DNA of 34,698 nt from Gemmatimonadota bacterium (lineage in GTDB: Bacteria > Gemmatimonadota > Gemmatimonadetes > Longimicrobiales > RSA9): assembly GCA_016207445.1 (NCBI GenBank), contig JACQPS010000220.1, positions 1 to 34,698 on the forward strand, given 5' to 3'. The notes beneath the pieces are model-generated. The model saw only the letters and a program-made list of their open reading frames with translations. It searched no databases and was not told where the DNA came from. Of this stretch, positions 1 through 6,539 are shown one piece after another. Position numbers and translations under genes: made by a program. Each line of letters starts with the position of its first letter. The stretch's first letter is position 1.

Positions 1-37
1 CTGGCCTAGGGCGCGGCCAACGTGGTGCGCGAAAGGA

Positions 38-71
38 GAACCGCGGCGCCGCGCGAGCGGCGCCGCGGTTC
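38..71 (-). terminator. Strong hairpin, probable terminator of the leftmost minus-strand operon
   Basis: A perfect 15-bp inverted repeat (38-52 pairing with 57-71) closes on a GCGA tetraloop. It lies about 65 bases past the stop of the minus-strand sensor gene. The minus-strand side has only a short T run after the stem, so termination efficiency is uncertain. Confidence 0.55.
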
Positions 72-101
72 GTTCCTGCCGACGCGGCGGGGAACCCGAA
101 T

Positions 102-119
102 GCCACCCGGGCGGGTGGC
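102..119 (-). terminator. Small hairpin just past the sensor gene
   Basis: Positions 102-108 pair perfectly with 113-119 around a GGGC loop, 17 bases after the stop of the minus-strand gene. With the larger hairpin at 38-71 it forms a tandem stem-loop pair, a common arrangement at operon ends. There is no T tract. Confidence 0.35.
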
Positions 120-135
120 GGCATCGCACCTGCGG

Positions 136-951
136 TTAGTGGGTAAGTCGATGCTCCGTGGACCCCCCGCCGCGGATGGACCTCTGCGCAGCCGCGAGAC
201 GGCCGCGCAACACATCGAGGGAATCGGCCAGCTGGCCCAGCTCGTTGCGGACCGGTAGCCGGATGGGGGAATCCAGCTTGCCGGCGGTCAGCCCCTCCAC
301 GGCCTCTTCCAGCGAGCGCAGCGGCCGGAAAAGCTGGAGCAGGATCAGCCAGTAGCCGAGCACGAGCACGACGACGCCGGCGGCGAGGAATCCCAGTTGC
401 GCGAGCTTGAGTCGTGCGACCCGGCCCTCCGCAGCCGACTCGTATATCCGGACCGCTTCATCCACCTTGTTCAAAATCGTCGCGGACAGGGTCTCGAGAT
501 CCTCGAGCCCCTGTGTGAACGCAGGGGTGCCTGCTGCCTGCTCCAGCACTGCGTGTGCGCTGCGGTGCAGCGGCTCCCAGTAGTCTCGAACCTCTTCCAG
601 GGCCGCACGGAAATGGCGGTCGGTCGCCGGTGGGAGCTCGACCACATCGCCGCCGTAGGGCACGGACCCACCCTCGATGAGTGCGCGCAGGTCCAGGGCG
701 AACTCGTGCGCCGTGTCGTGCATGCGCTCCAGGTACTGCGGCTCCTGCCCGTGCGCGAGCCCGAGCGCCGCCTCCTTGGCCATTTTCTGGCTGAGCATGC
801 GCTCGCGTCCCGCGAGATTGAGCACGCGCGCGTCGTGCTCCTGCGTGCGCGAGTTCCAGACGCTGGTGGTTACCGATAGCGCACCCACCAGCACCACGTC
901 GACCAGCACGAGGCCGATCGTGAAGCGCAGCGTCAGCCGGGGGACCGCCAC
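136..951 (-). CDS. PilJ-type sensor with HAMP domain and no output domain
   Basis: A 271-residue membrane sensor. TM1 is about residues 10-31. The periplasmic region begins with RERMLSQKM (49-57), the conserved element of the type IV pili methyl-accepting (PilJ) N-terminal domain, which is related to the P-box of nitrate sensors such as NarX. TM2 is about 184-207 and a HAMP domain covers about 208-258. The protein ends there: there is no chemotaxis signalling, kinase, cyclase or phosphodiesterase domain. The GTG start at 951 lies four bases after the stop of the Yip1-like gene, so the two are probably co-transcribed. The ligand is unknown. It may signal by pairing with another HAMP protein, but that is inference. 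Domain assignment is fairly sure, function is not. Confidence 0.8.
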   Translation of the reverse strand: MAVPRLTLRFTIGLVLVDVVLVGALSVTTSVWNSRTQEHDARVLNLAGRERMLSQKMAKEAALGLAHGQEPQYLERMHDTAHEFALDLRALIEGGSVPYGGDVVELPPATDRHFRAALEEVRDYWEPLHRSAHAVLEQAAGTPAFTQGLEDLETLSATILNKVDEAVRIYESAAEGRVARLKLAQLGFLAAGVVVLVLGYWLILLQLFRPLRSLEEAVEGLTAGKLDSPIRLPVRNELGQLADSLDVLRGRLAAAQRSIRGGGSTEHRLTH

Positions 952-955
952 TGCG

Positions 956-1609
956 TTACCAGGCCAGCAAGGACACGAGCAGGATCAACAGGATCAGCAG
1001 GGCGATGCCACCCAGCTCCAGCAACGAGATCGCGATGGTCTCAGCCGCCTTTACGTCCATGAACCCCGCCGCCGCGCCCGTGCCCTTCACCAGAAGCACG
1101 CTCCACGTCAGGATCGTGGCCAGCTCGAGCCCGCGGATCCCCCAGACGACGAGCCCCGGCGCCTGCGGCCGGTCCGCGGAGAAGAGGGCCGACCCGTAGA
1201 AGGCGAGCTCCGTGGGAATCACGATGGCGAGCAGCGGCAGGAACAGCCACGTGGAGTAGCCGAACACGGCGTACATGCGCTCGGTGTCGCCCTCACCGCC
1301 CAGTGCGTCCGCGCTCCAGGAGAGCAGCCCCCCGGCGAAGTAGAGCGCCAGGAAGCCCAGCACCCCGCCCAGCAGCAGCACACCGACCGTGGCGGGCGCG
1401 AAACCGACCCGATCGCCGAGCGCCAGCCACTTGGCGCCGATATACGCGACGAAGATCCCCGAGAGCGCCGAGAAGAAGAGCTCCGGCGCAGCCTCCCGCT
1501 CCGCGCGGCGGAACAACACGGGGAACAGCGCCTTCGGGTGCGGGACCAGCTCCAGGAGATCGACGACGAGTGGCGGCGAGCTCGCAGTAAAACGGCTGTC
1601 GGAGGACAT
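956..1609 (-). CDS. Yip1-like polytopic membrane protein
   Basis: A 217-residue integral membrane protein with about five hydrophobic segments (about residues 45-65, 72-97, 117-138, 153-175, 190-216). A charged N-terminal stretch (LVPHPKALFPVLFRRAERE) precedes the first segment, as in bacterial Yip1/YIF1-type membrane proteins. The start at 1609 is set by a perfect AGGAGGT ribosome-binding site; upstream in-frame starts would read through it. It is first of a two-gene unit with the PilJ/HAMP sensor. Its role is unknown; such proteins often sit beside envelope or signalling genes. Confidence 0.65.
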   Translation of the reverse strand: MSSDSRFTASSPPLVVDLLELVPHPKALFPVLFRRAEREAAPELFFSALSGIFVAYIGAKWLALGDRVGFAPATVGVLLLGGVLGFLALYFAGGLLSWSADALGGEGDTERMYAVFGYSTWLFLPLLAIVIPTELAFYGSALFSADRPQAPGLVVWGIRGLELATILTWSVLLVKGTGAAAGFMDVKAAETIAISLLELGGIALLILLILLVSLLAW

Positions 1610-1909
1610 CGTCGCACCTCCTGTCGGACACGGAAGCCTCGCTGAAACAGTAGCCCGGGGCAAAGCGCGAATCTGTCGGGCAGCGGTGGAATCCGGGTAG
1701 GGGAATGCCCGACCGGAGTGTTGCGCCGCGCCCGCTCGGCCTCTTTGCCGAAAGAACCCGCACACGCCGGGGCTACGCCCGGTTGTCGGGCCGGAGGGCC
1801 ACGTGCACGTGGAGCAAGGGAGAGGCCCGATGGCGGGGGTGCACGGAAATGCGGGACCGACGGGCGACAGCGAAAAAGGCGCGTGGTTGCGCGATGTTTC
1901 CAGTGGGGC

Positions 1910-1956
1910 AAAAGCGCCAGCCGTGGGGGGTCGGGCGACCCGGCTGCCGCTGGCGC
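1910..1956 (-). terminator. Rho-independent terminator of the copper/heme operon
   Basis: GCGCCAGC (1914-1921) pairs perfectly with GCTGGCGC (1949-1956). An inner stem GGGTC/GACCC (1928-1932 with 1937-1941) stacks inside. AAAA at 1910-1913 reads as TTTT after the stem on the minus strand, about 80 bases past the stop of the gene ending at 2035. The 1610-2034 interval holds only this element and presumably the Yip1 promoter; I see no gene in it. Confidence 0.75.
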
Positions 1957-2034
1957 AAAAACGCCCACCCCGGCCGGCCGGAGCCGGTCAAAATGTCCTA
2001 CCGGGGCCTATTAGAGTCGGCCGGTGATCGGAGC

Positions 2035-2724
2035 TCAGGAGCCGAATACGAAGTCGAGCGACGCGATCTGCCCGTCCTGGATCACGATCTCCCGCCGCAA
2101 CTCGCCGAGCTGGGCGTGCCAGGAGTGCAGCACGTAGCGCCCGGGGGGGACGTCTCTGATCTCGAACACGCCGTCGGGCGCGGTCAGGGCGTAATACGGG
2201 TGGTCGAAGACCCAGATGGCGGCGCGCATCCACTCGTGCGCGTCGCACTCGACTTCGATCAGACCCGGTCTTGCCAGGGCACGACGGTTCTTCACCTCTA
2301 CGCCGCGGCCGGGAAGGCCGAAATTACCCACCGTGCGCCGCGTGTGGTACAGATGCACGTTGTGCATGAGGGGGTCGAGGTTGCGCAGCGTGAGGACCGC
2401 TCCGGCCTCGGCCACCTGAACGGGCGGATCGAAGTCGCACCGAACGTTGGCGAGGGTTACAGCGCTCGAGCGGGTAGCCACCGGGATCGGTCCTTCCAGG
2501 AACACCACGCTGTTGGCGACCCGGCTATTGCGTACGAGCAGGTGGCGCGATGGCACCGTTGCGCCACATACGTCCGCGTCGGTCGTGACCTTGAGCTGCT
2601 CGGGCGTCGGCGCCGGGCCGCGGTAACTGACCGTACCCTTGACCGCGCCGCGCTGCCCGGCCGCGGACGTGGCGGTCGACAGAAGCACGAGCAAGCCAAG
2701 CGCAAGCTTGGTGGGCGTTGTCAT
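2035..2724 (-). CDS. Secreted cupredoxin-like protein with CarboxypepD_reg-like C-terminus
   Basis: A 229-residue protein with a signal peptide (about 1-23). The middle has a plastocyanin-like pattern, His121 (LMHNVH) with Cys160-x2-His163-x2-Met166, matching type-1 copper ligands, though the Cys-His-Met spacing is short. The C-terminus (about 178-227) has a DGxFxIxxxPPGxYxLxxWH pattern typical of carboxypeptidase-regulatory beta-sandwich modules. It is last in an operon that also holds a heme-barrel protein, a monoheme lipoprotein, a diheme cytochrome and a double cupredoxin. It is a paralogue of the gene at 7967-8605, with the same domain order and ligand pattern. I infer a periplasmic electron carrier or copper-binding partner of the adjacent barrel. 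Actual copper binding is not shown. Confidence 0.75.
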   Translation of the reverse strand: MTTPTKLALGLLVLLSTATSAAGQRGAVKGTVSYRGPAPTPEQLKVTTDADVCGATVPSRHLLVRNSRVANSVVFLEGPIPVATRSSAVTLANVRCDFDPPVQVAEAGAVLTLRNLDPLMHNVHLYHTRRTVGNFGLPGRGVEVKNRRALARPGLIEVECDAHEWMRAAIWVFDHPYYALTAPDGVFEIRDVPPGRYVLHSWHAQLGELRREIVIQDGQIASLDFVFGS

Positions 2725-2738
2725 TCTAGCCTCAGGGA

Positions 2739-3815
2739 TCAGAAGTACGCGTGCATTTCCAGGCTGACGCGGTCCACGTCCGTGCGGGCCTGCGGGATGT
2801 CCTGGAGCAACGTGTAGAACGCGGAGAGCTGGAGGAAAGCCACCGGGAACGCTTCCACGCCGAAGCGCGCGCGAACGCGGGCGTTCTCCGCGATTTCGGT
2901 GTCGGGGTCGAGGAAGCCGTAGGTGAGTTTCACGTTGAGCCCGCGGCGGAGCAGGACGTCGCCTTCCACGTACGCGGCGAGGCGCTCGACGCGCCCGCTG
3001 GCGGCGCCGTCGTCTCGCACGAGGTCGGCCTCGCCGAGCAGCGTGATCCGCCCCGTGCTCACGCCCGCGTATCCGCCCAGCACGGTCCGGCGACTGCCGC
3101 CGCCCTCGTTGCGCGACGCCGAGGCACCCAGCCGGAGGCGACGAAGGGCGAGCGCCACGCTGCCGGTGATTTGCTTCGCATCGTCGGCCTCCGCCGCGCC
3201 CTGGCTGCCATTGGACAGGGCCACCACGATCGTGAGTGACCCTGGCTCGATTCCCAGCTCGAGCCCCTGGTCGGGCGTATCGTAGGTAAAGCCGGTCTGC
3301 TCGCGTATGAACTCGCGGTCATCGGGCAAGCGTAGCCCGTACGGGAGCAGGAACTTTCCGGCTTTTACGTAGCCGTTCGCCGGCAGCCCTTCCAGCAGCA
3401 CGAAGGCTTCGCGGGCCGATGCGCCCGCGGGGCCGAGCGTCTCGTCGAAGTAGACGGTCAGGCGATCGGCCACGGGGCGGAGCTCGAGTTGCACGTTGGA
3501 CTCGTCGATCTCCACGGCGGCCCGTGGTGTGCTCCGTCCGATCGTGCCGAATGCCGCGACCCGAAGGTTGCCGCCGACCGCGGCAAAATCGTTGAGCGAG
3601 CGACCGCGGAACCCCGTCGGACGTAATGGGAGTCGCGTCTGCCCGTAAATATTCCCGAAGGCGTTGCGCCCGCCGCCGCCCGTGCGGTTCGTGTGGCATT
3701 GGGAGCATTGAAGCCCGGTTCGCACGGCCAGGTACGGCTCGGCCGCGGCCGCCGTTGGAATCCATTCGAGGAGGAGGGCGGCGGCGGAGAGAGTGCAGGG
3801 AATGCGCAGCCACAT
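2739..3815 (-). CDS. Outer-membrane beta-barrel with N-terminal c-type heme site (Cyc2-like cytochrome-porin)
   Basis: A 358-residue protein with a signal peptide (about 1-25). A single heme-attachment motif Cys37-Ser-Gln-Cys40-His41 follows at the mature N-terminus. The residues before it (AEPYLAVRTGLQ) match the motif of fused cytochrome-porins such as Cyc2, AxPxFARQTGxxCxxCH, at Ala, Pro, Ala, Thr and Gly. The remaining 310 or so residues are alternating amphipathic strands ending in Phe, as in outer-membrane barrels. The ATG at 3815 is chosen because GGAGG lies just upstream; the in-frame TTG six codons earlier overlaps that site. The barrel is smaller than usual for Cyc2 (about 400-550 residues in total). 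I infer transfer of electrons across the outer membrane. Other possibilities are an ordinary porin with a structural heme or a non-heme CXXCH. Confidence 0.7.
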   Translation of the reverse strand: MWLRIPCTLSAAALLLEWIPTAAAAEPYLAVRTGLQCSQCHTNRTGGGGRNAFGNIYGQTRLPLRPTGFRGRSLNDFAAVGGNLRVAAFGTIGRSTPRAAVEIDESNVQLELRPVADRLTVYFDETLGPAGASAREAFVLLEGLPANGYVKAGKFLLPYGLRLPDDREFIREQTGFTYDTPDQGLELGIEPGSLTIVVALSNGSQGAAEADDAKQITGSVALALRRLRLGASASRNEGGGSRRTVLGGYAGVSTGRITLLGEADLVRDDGAASGRVERLAAYVEGDVLLRRGLNVKLTYGFLDPDTEIAENARVRARFGVEAFPVAFLQLSAFYTLLQDIPQARTDVDRVSLEMHAYF

Positions 3816-3829
3816 CGTCGTCCTCCGTT

Positions 3830-4264
3830 TCAATCAGGAGCGCCGGCCGCGATCCACTGCCGAATCGCGTTCAGCTCCTCCGCCGTGAGCGGCGCCAGTC
3901 CGAGCGGCATACGGCCGCCGGTGATCCCGGCACGACCCTCCAGCTTCCAGATGAGGTAGCTGGAGTCCGGCTGGCTGGGTCGGACGCGCAGCATTGCGGG
4001 TTGCTCCACGCTCGCGACGCCCACGAGGTTTGCGCGTGCCACGCCCGCGTCCAGCGCGAGGCCGAGCGGGGCCGATGCGCCCGTATGACACGCGGCGGCG
4101 CAGATCGGCGAGAAGATCCGTTCCTGGATCGAGGACAGTGTGGGCGCGAGTGGACCGGCCGGCGTCCGGACGGGCCGGCCGAACTCGTCGAGCCCGGTGC
4201 CGTCGCCGACGCAGCCGCCGACCAAGGCGAACGCGAGCAGTGGCCAGCGATGTTCCACCCTCAT
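3830..4264 (-). CDS. Monoheme c-type cytochrome lipoprotein with CX3CH motif
   Basis: A 144-residue lipoprotein: lipobox VGGC with the lipidated Cys at 18. The sequence SPICAAACHTG places Cys55 and Cys59 three residues apart before His60, a CX3CH rather than CXXCH site. A GGRMPLG motif (Met119) can supply the distal ligand, and the C-terminal ELNAIRQWIAAGA helix is typical of small cytochromes of this type in Planctomycetes-, Myxococcus- and Gemmatimonas-like genomes. The start (ATG 4264) overlaps the stop of the diheme gene as ATGA, and the stop is 14 bases before the start of the barrel gene, so translation is probably coupled. Likely role: a lipid-anchored electron carrier next to the barrel. 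Confidence 0.75.
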   Translation of the reverse strand: MRVEHRWPLLAFALVGGCVGDGTGLDEFGRPVRTPAGPLAPTLSSIQERIFSPICAAACHTGASAPLGLALDAGVARANLVGVASVEQPAMLRVRPSQPDSSYLIWKLEGRAGITGGRMPLGLAPLTAEELNAIRQWIAAGAPD

Positions 4265-5274
4265 GGCTTCCCCGCCGCAGTGCGCGCCGCGCCGACTGCA
4301 GCCTCCGCATCCTCCCGCAACAGGCGGTACGGTAGCGAAGGGCGTCGCTCGAGGGATTGGATGTAGTAGACGAGCGCCCACAACCGCCGTTCGACGAGCG
4401 CGTCCAACGCGGCTGGCGACATGGCGGCCAGCTCGGCGGCGTTGGGTTCCCGCGTCAAGTAGGTCGCGGCGCCATCGAACTCTGCCGGCGGGAGCCGGCG
4501 CCGCAGCCCCGCCACATCGGCGTTCGCTCCCCCGGCGTACGCCAGCACGCTCGGCTCCAGCGCCGGCATCGGTGTACCGCTCAGCCCGGTGCGCAGTGTG
4601 CGGTAGAGTGCCTCGGGCGAGCCGCCGTTCTTGTAGGCACCCCGCGTGAAGTCGTAAGGGCGGATGGGGTCCCCGTAGTCGTCCGAGAGTCGCCGCGCCG
4701 AAGGTCCGTTTCCGCGCCCGCGCTCCCCATGGCACTGGGCACAGCCCAGCACCGCATAGACCCAGGGCCCTTCCGAAATCAGCTCCCGCGACCGGCCTGG
4801 AGGAGAGGGAAGGGGTACCGGAGGGTCGGGGGCTTCGGTCCGAAACGTCGGCGCGAAGCTCTTGATATAGCGGACGAGCGCCCAACACTCGGCCTCGGTC
4901 AGCCGAGTGCCCCATGCGGGCATCCAGGTTCCGGCAACGCCCTGTGAGATCGTGCGGAACAGGTCCTGGTCGCTCGGCAGCGATCCCGACGGCGTCGTCC
5001 GGAACTTGAAAACACCGGCCGTGAAGTCGCGTGGTCGAGGCAGGCCGAGGCCCCGTGCGGCGGGCCCGCGGCCGTCGCCCCGCGCGCCGTGGCACGCGGC
5101 GCAGGCATCCGCGTACAGCCGCGCCGCGTCCACGGCCGAGACCAGGTCAGGCACAGCGCTGGGGGGCGCTTGGGCGGAGCAGACGGGAACCGGCCCTCCC
5201 AGCGCGAGCAGGACGAGCACGCCCACGTGCCCGGGTAGCTGGGCCGGTCGTGCTCGCCCGCGATGCTCAGCCAC
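4261..5274 (-). CDS. Diheme class I cytochrome c
   Basis: A 337-residue protein with two tandem cytochrome c domains. Domain 1 has Cys58-Ala-Ala-Cys61-His62 and an axial Met118 in TWMPAWG. Domain 2 has Cys178-Ala-Gln-Cys181-His182 and Met236 in TPMPAL. Each heme site is followed by a HGxxGxGxGP pattern. The N-terminus has a hydrophobic export segment (about 15-34). The GTG at 5274 follows the double-cupredoxin stop by six bases, with GGGGTGA upstream as ribosome-binding site. The stop overlaps the next start (ATGA). Periplasmic, possibly membrane-tethered; a plausible link between the copper lipoprotein and the heme-barrel. A long C-terminal helix (about 280-310, SPAALDALVERRLWALVYYIQSLE) closes the second domain. 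Confidence 0.88.
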   Translation of the reverse strand: MAEHRGRARPAQLPGHVGVLVLLALGGPVPVCSAQAPPSAVPDLVSAVDAARLYADACAACHGARGDGRGPAARGLGLPRPRDFTAGVFKFRTTPSGSLPSDQDLFRTISQGVAGTWMPAWGTRLTEAECWALVRYIKSFAPTFRTEAPDPPVPLPSPPGRSRELISEGPWVYAVLGCAQCHGERGRGNGPSARRLSDDYGDPIRPYDFTRGAYKNGGSPEALYRTLRTGLSGTPMPALEPSVLAYAGGANADVAGLRRRLPPAEFDGAATYLTREPNAAELAAMSPAALDALVERRLWALVYYIQSLERRPSLPYRLLREDAEAAVGAARTAAGKP

Positions 5275-5280
5275 GGGCGC

Positions 5281-6243
5281 TCACCCCGCGCTGACGGCGA
5301 TGCTGCCGATCATCCCCTTCTCGGCATGCTGAGGAAGGGTGCAGCGCGTCTCGTACGTGCCGGTCTTCGTGGGTACAACGAACAGGTAGGTGGCCCCCCC
5401 TACCATGAGCTCCACCGCCTTCAGGTACGGCGCCTTGATCTCCGCCTGCGTGTCTTCCGCCTTCCGCCACACCGTGGTCTTGAAGAACTCGGCCGCCGTC
5501 CAGTAGTGCTTCTCCACGTTGCCAGCGGCGCTCTCCAGCCGGATGCGGTAGCCGGTACCCTGCAGCAACGTGAGGTCCTTCGGCACGAAGGTGAAGGTGG
5601 GCGTTTCCTGCACGCTAATGGTCAGGTCCACCCGCGTCTGCCAGACCGTGTGCGAGCTCGACCGCCGGCCATCGCTCAGCAGCGTCGCGTCGAAGTCCGT
5701 CGCGATCTCCAGGTCCAGCTTGTTGTCCTCGCCTCCCGTGATCACGAACTGCGCGGTCATGCCCGCTTCCTTGTGCCCCGGAATCGTGCACACGATGTCG
5801 TACGTTCCCGGCAGGACCGGCACGAAGTACAGGTCCAGCGCGCCCCCGACCATCAGCTCCACTTCGCTGAAGTACGGCGCCTTGTACTCGGCCTGTGACG
5901 TCTCGATCTTCCGCGTCGCGATCGCCTGGTAGAAGTTGCCCAGGCCCGTCGGCGAGACATAGTGCTTCAGCACGTTCGGCGATCCGTTCAGGATGCGCAG
6001 CACGTACGGCTTCCCGGCCTCGAACGTCAGCCGGTTCGGCGAGAACGACAGGGCCCCCGTGGGCGACTCCACCATCGTCAGGGTCACCACGGTCTTCTGG
6101 TCCCAGTTTACCGACGCCAGCCAGTCGGTAACGGTGACCGGTCCCGCGAGCTCCGGCTCGGTGCCGTTGTCGTCGCACGCTCCGGCCACGGCCCCGAACA
6201 GGACGAGCCACAATCCTGTTCCCTTCCAGCGCCTTGCCGACAT
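5281..6243 (-). CDS. Lipoprotein with two tandem cupredoxin domains, both with complete type-1 copper sites
   Basis: A 320-residue lipoprotein (lipobox AGAC, Cys23). Domain 1 (about 45-170) carries His94, Cys152, His157 and Met162; domain 2 (about 205-318) carries His246, Cys301, His306 and Met311. Both follow KHYxx...xCTxPxHxxxGM, so both keep the full His-Cys-His-Met type-1 copper set. The halves are clearly homologous (shared AE[YI]KAPYxxxVELMVGGA), pointing to internal duplication. The start at 6243 has GGGAGG six bases upstream. It is first gene of an operon running down to 2035. By analogy with azurin- and rusticyanin-like proteins I infer a two-copper electron carrier on a membrane face. 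Confidence 0.85.
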   Translation of the reverse strand: MSARRWKGTGLWLVLFGAVAGACDDNGTEPELAGPVTVTDWLASVNWDQKTVVTLTMVESPTGALSFSPNRLTFEAGKPYVLRILNGSPNVLKHYVSPTGLGNFYQAIATRKIETSQAEYKAPYFSEVELMVGGALDLYFVPVLPGTYDIVCTIPGHKEAGMTAQFVITGGEDNKLDLEIATDFDATLLSDGRRSSSHTVWQTRVDLTISVQETPTFTFVPKDLTLLQGTGYRIRLESAAGNVEKHYWTAAEFFKTTVWRKAEDTQAEIKAPYLKAVELMVGGATYLFVVPTKTGTYETRCTLPQHAEKGMIGSIAVSAG

Positions 6244-6296
6244 GTTCGCCTCCCGTTGACGGCCAGCTCCGGCCCGCGTTTACCTGGCGACGTCAC

Positions 6297-6319
6297 CCGG
6301 GCCCGCCCCCCGGGCCCGG
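6297..6319 (-). terminator. Perfect GC hairpin between the two heme/copper gene groups
   Basis: CCGGGCCCG (6297-6305) pairs with CGGGCCCGG (6311-6319) around a CCCCC loop. It lies between the stop of the larger heme-barrel gene (6540) and the start of the double-cupredoxin gene (6243), so it may end the upstream transcript or sit in the leader of the downstream one. A weaker hairpin, GCGTCA/TGACGC, lies at 6484-6500. No T run follows either. The rest of 6244-6539 shows no gene and no clear promoter. Confidence 0.4.
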
Positions 6320-6539
6320 CATCATGCGTCGAGTGCCTTGTCTCCAGGGCAGGAAGCGCACCGGAGACACTCGGCCTGGCACTTCGCGCCACAACAGCAT
6401 GTCTGGTAACGAGTTAAAGCGAAGAGCCGGCCGCGCCGTTGCGCTGCCGTCGGCCCGGCAGTGCGACGTGGCTTGTCACAGGTGCGTCAGCGCGTGACGC
6501 CAGTCGCCAGCGGCGATGCGCAGCTCGTGGAGTGGTGAT

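Noticed and set aside
677..1645. Plus-strand frame opposite the sensor and Yip1 genes
   Set aside because: It is a complement-strand shadow rich in Arg and Gln, with no ribosome-binding site; the minus-strand genes show TM segments and family motifs.
4265..5095. Minus-strand reading frame extending upstream from the CX3CH lipoprotein
   Set aside because: It runs antisense-free but in a different frame over the diheme cytochrome, whose two heme motifs and Met ligands are intact. The lipobox and the ATGA overlap fix the lipoprotein start at 4264.
6244..6539. Sigma54 promoter for the double-cupredoxin operon
   Set aside because: A minus-strand GGCAC element near 6337 has only eight bases between GG and GC instead of ten. 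Not convincing.
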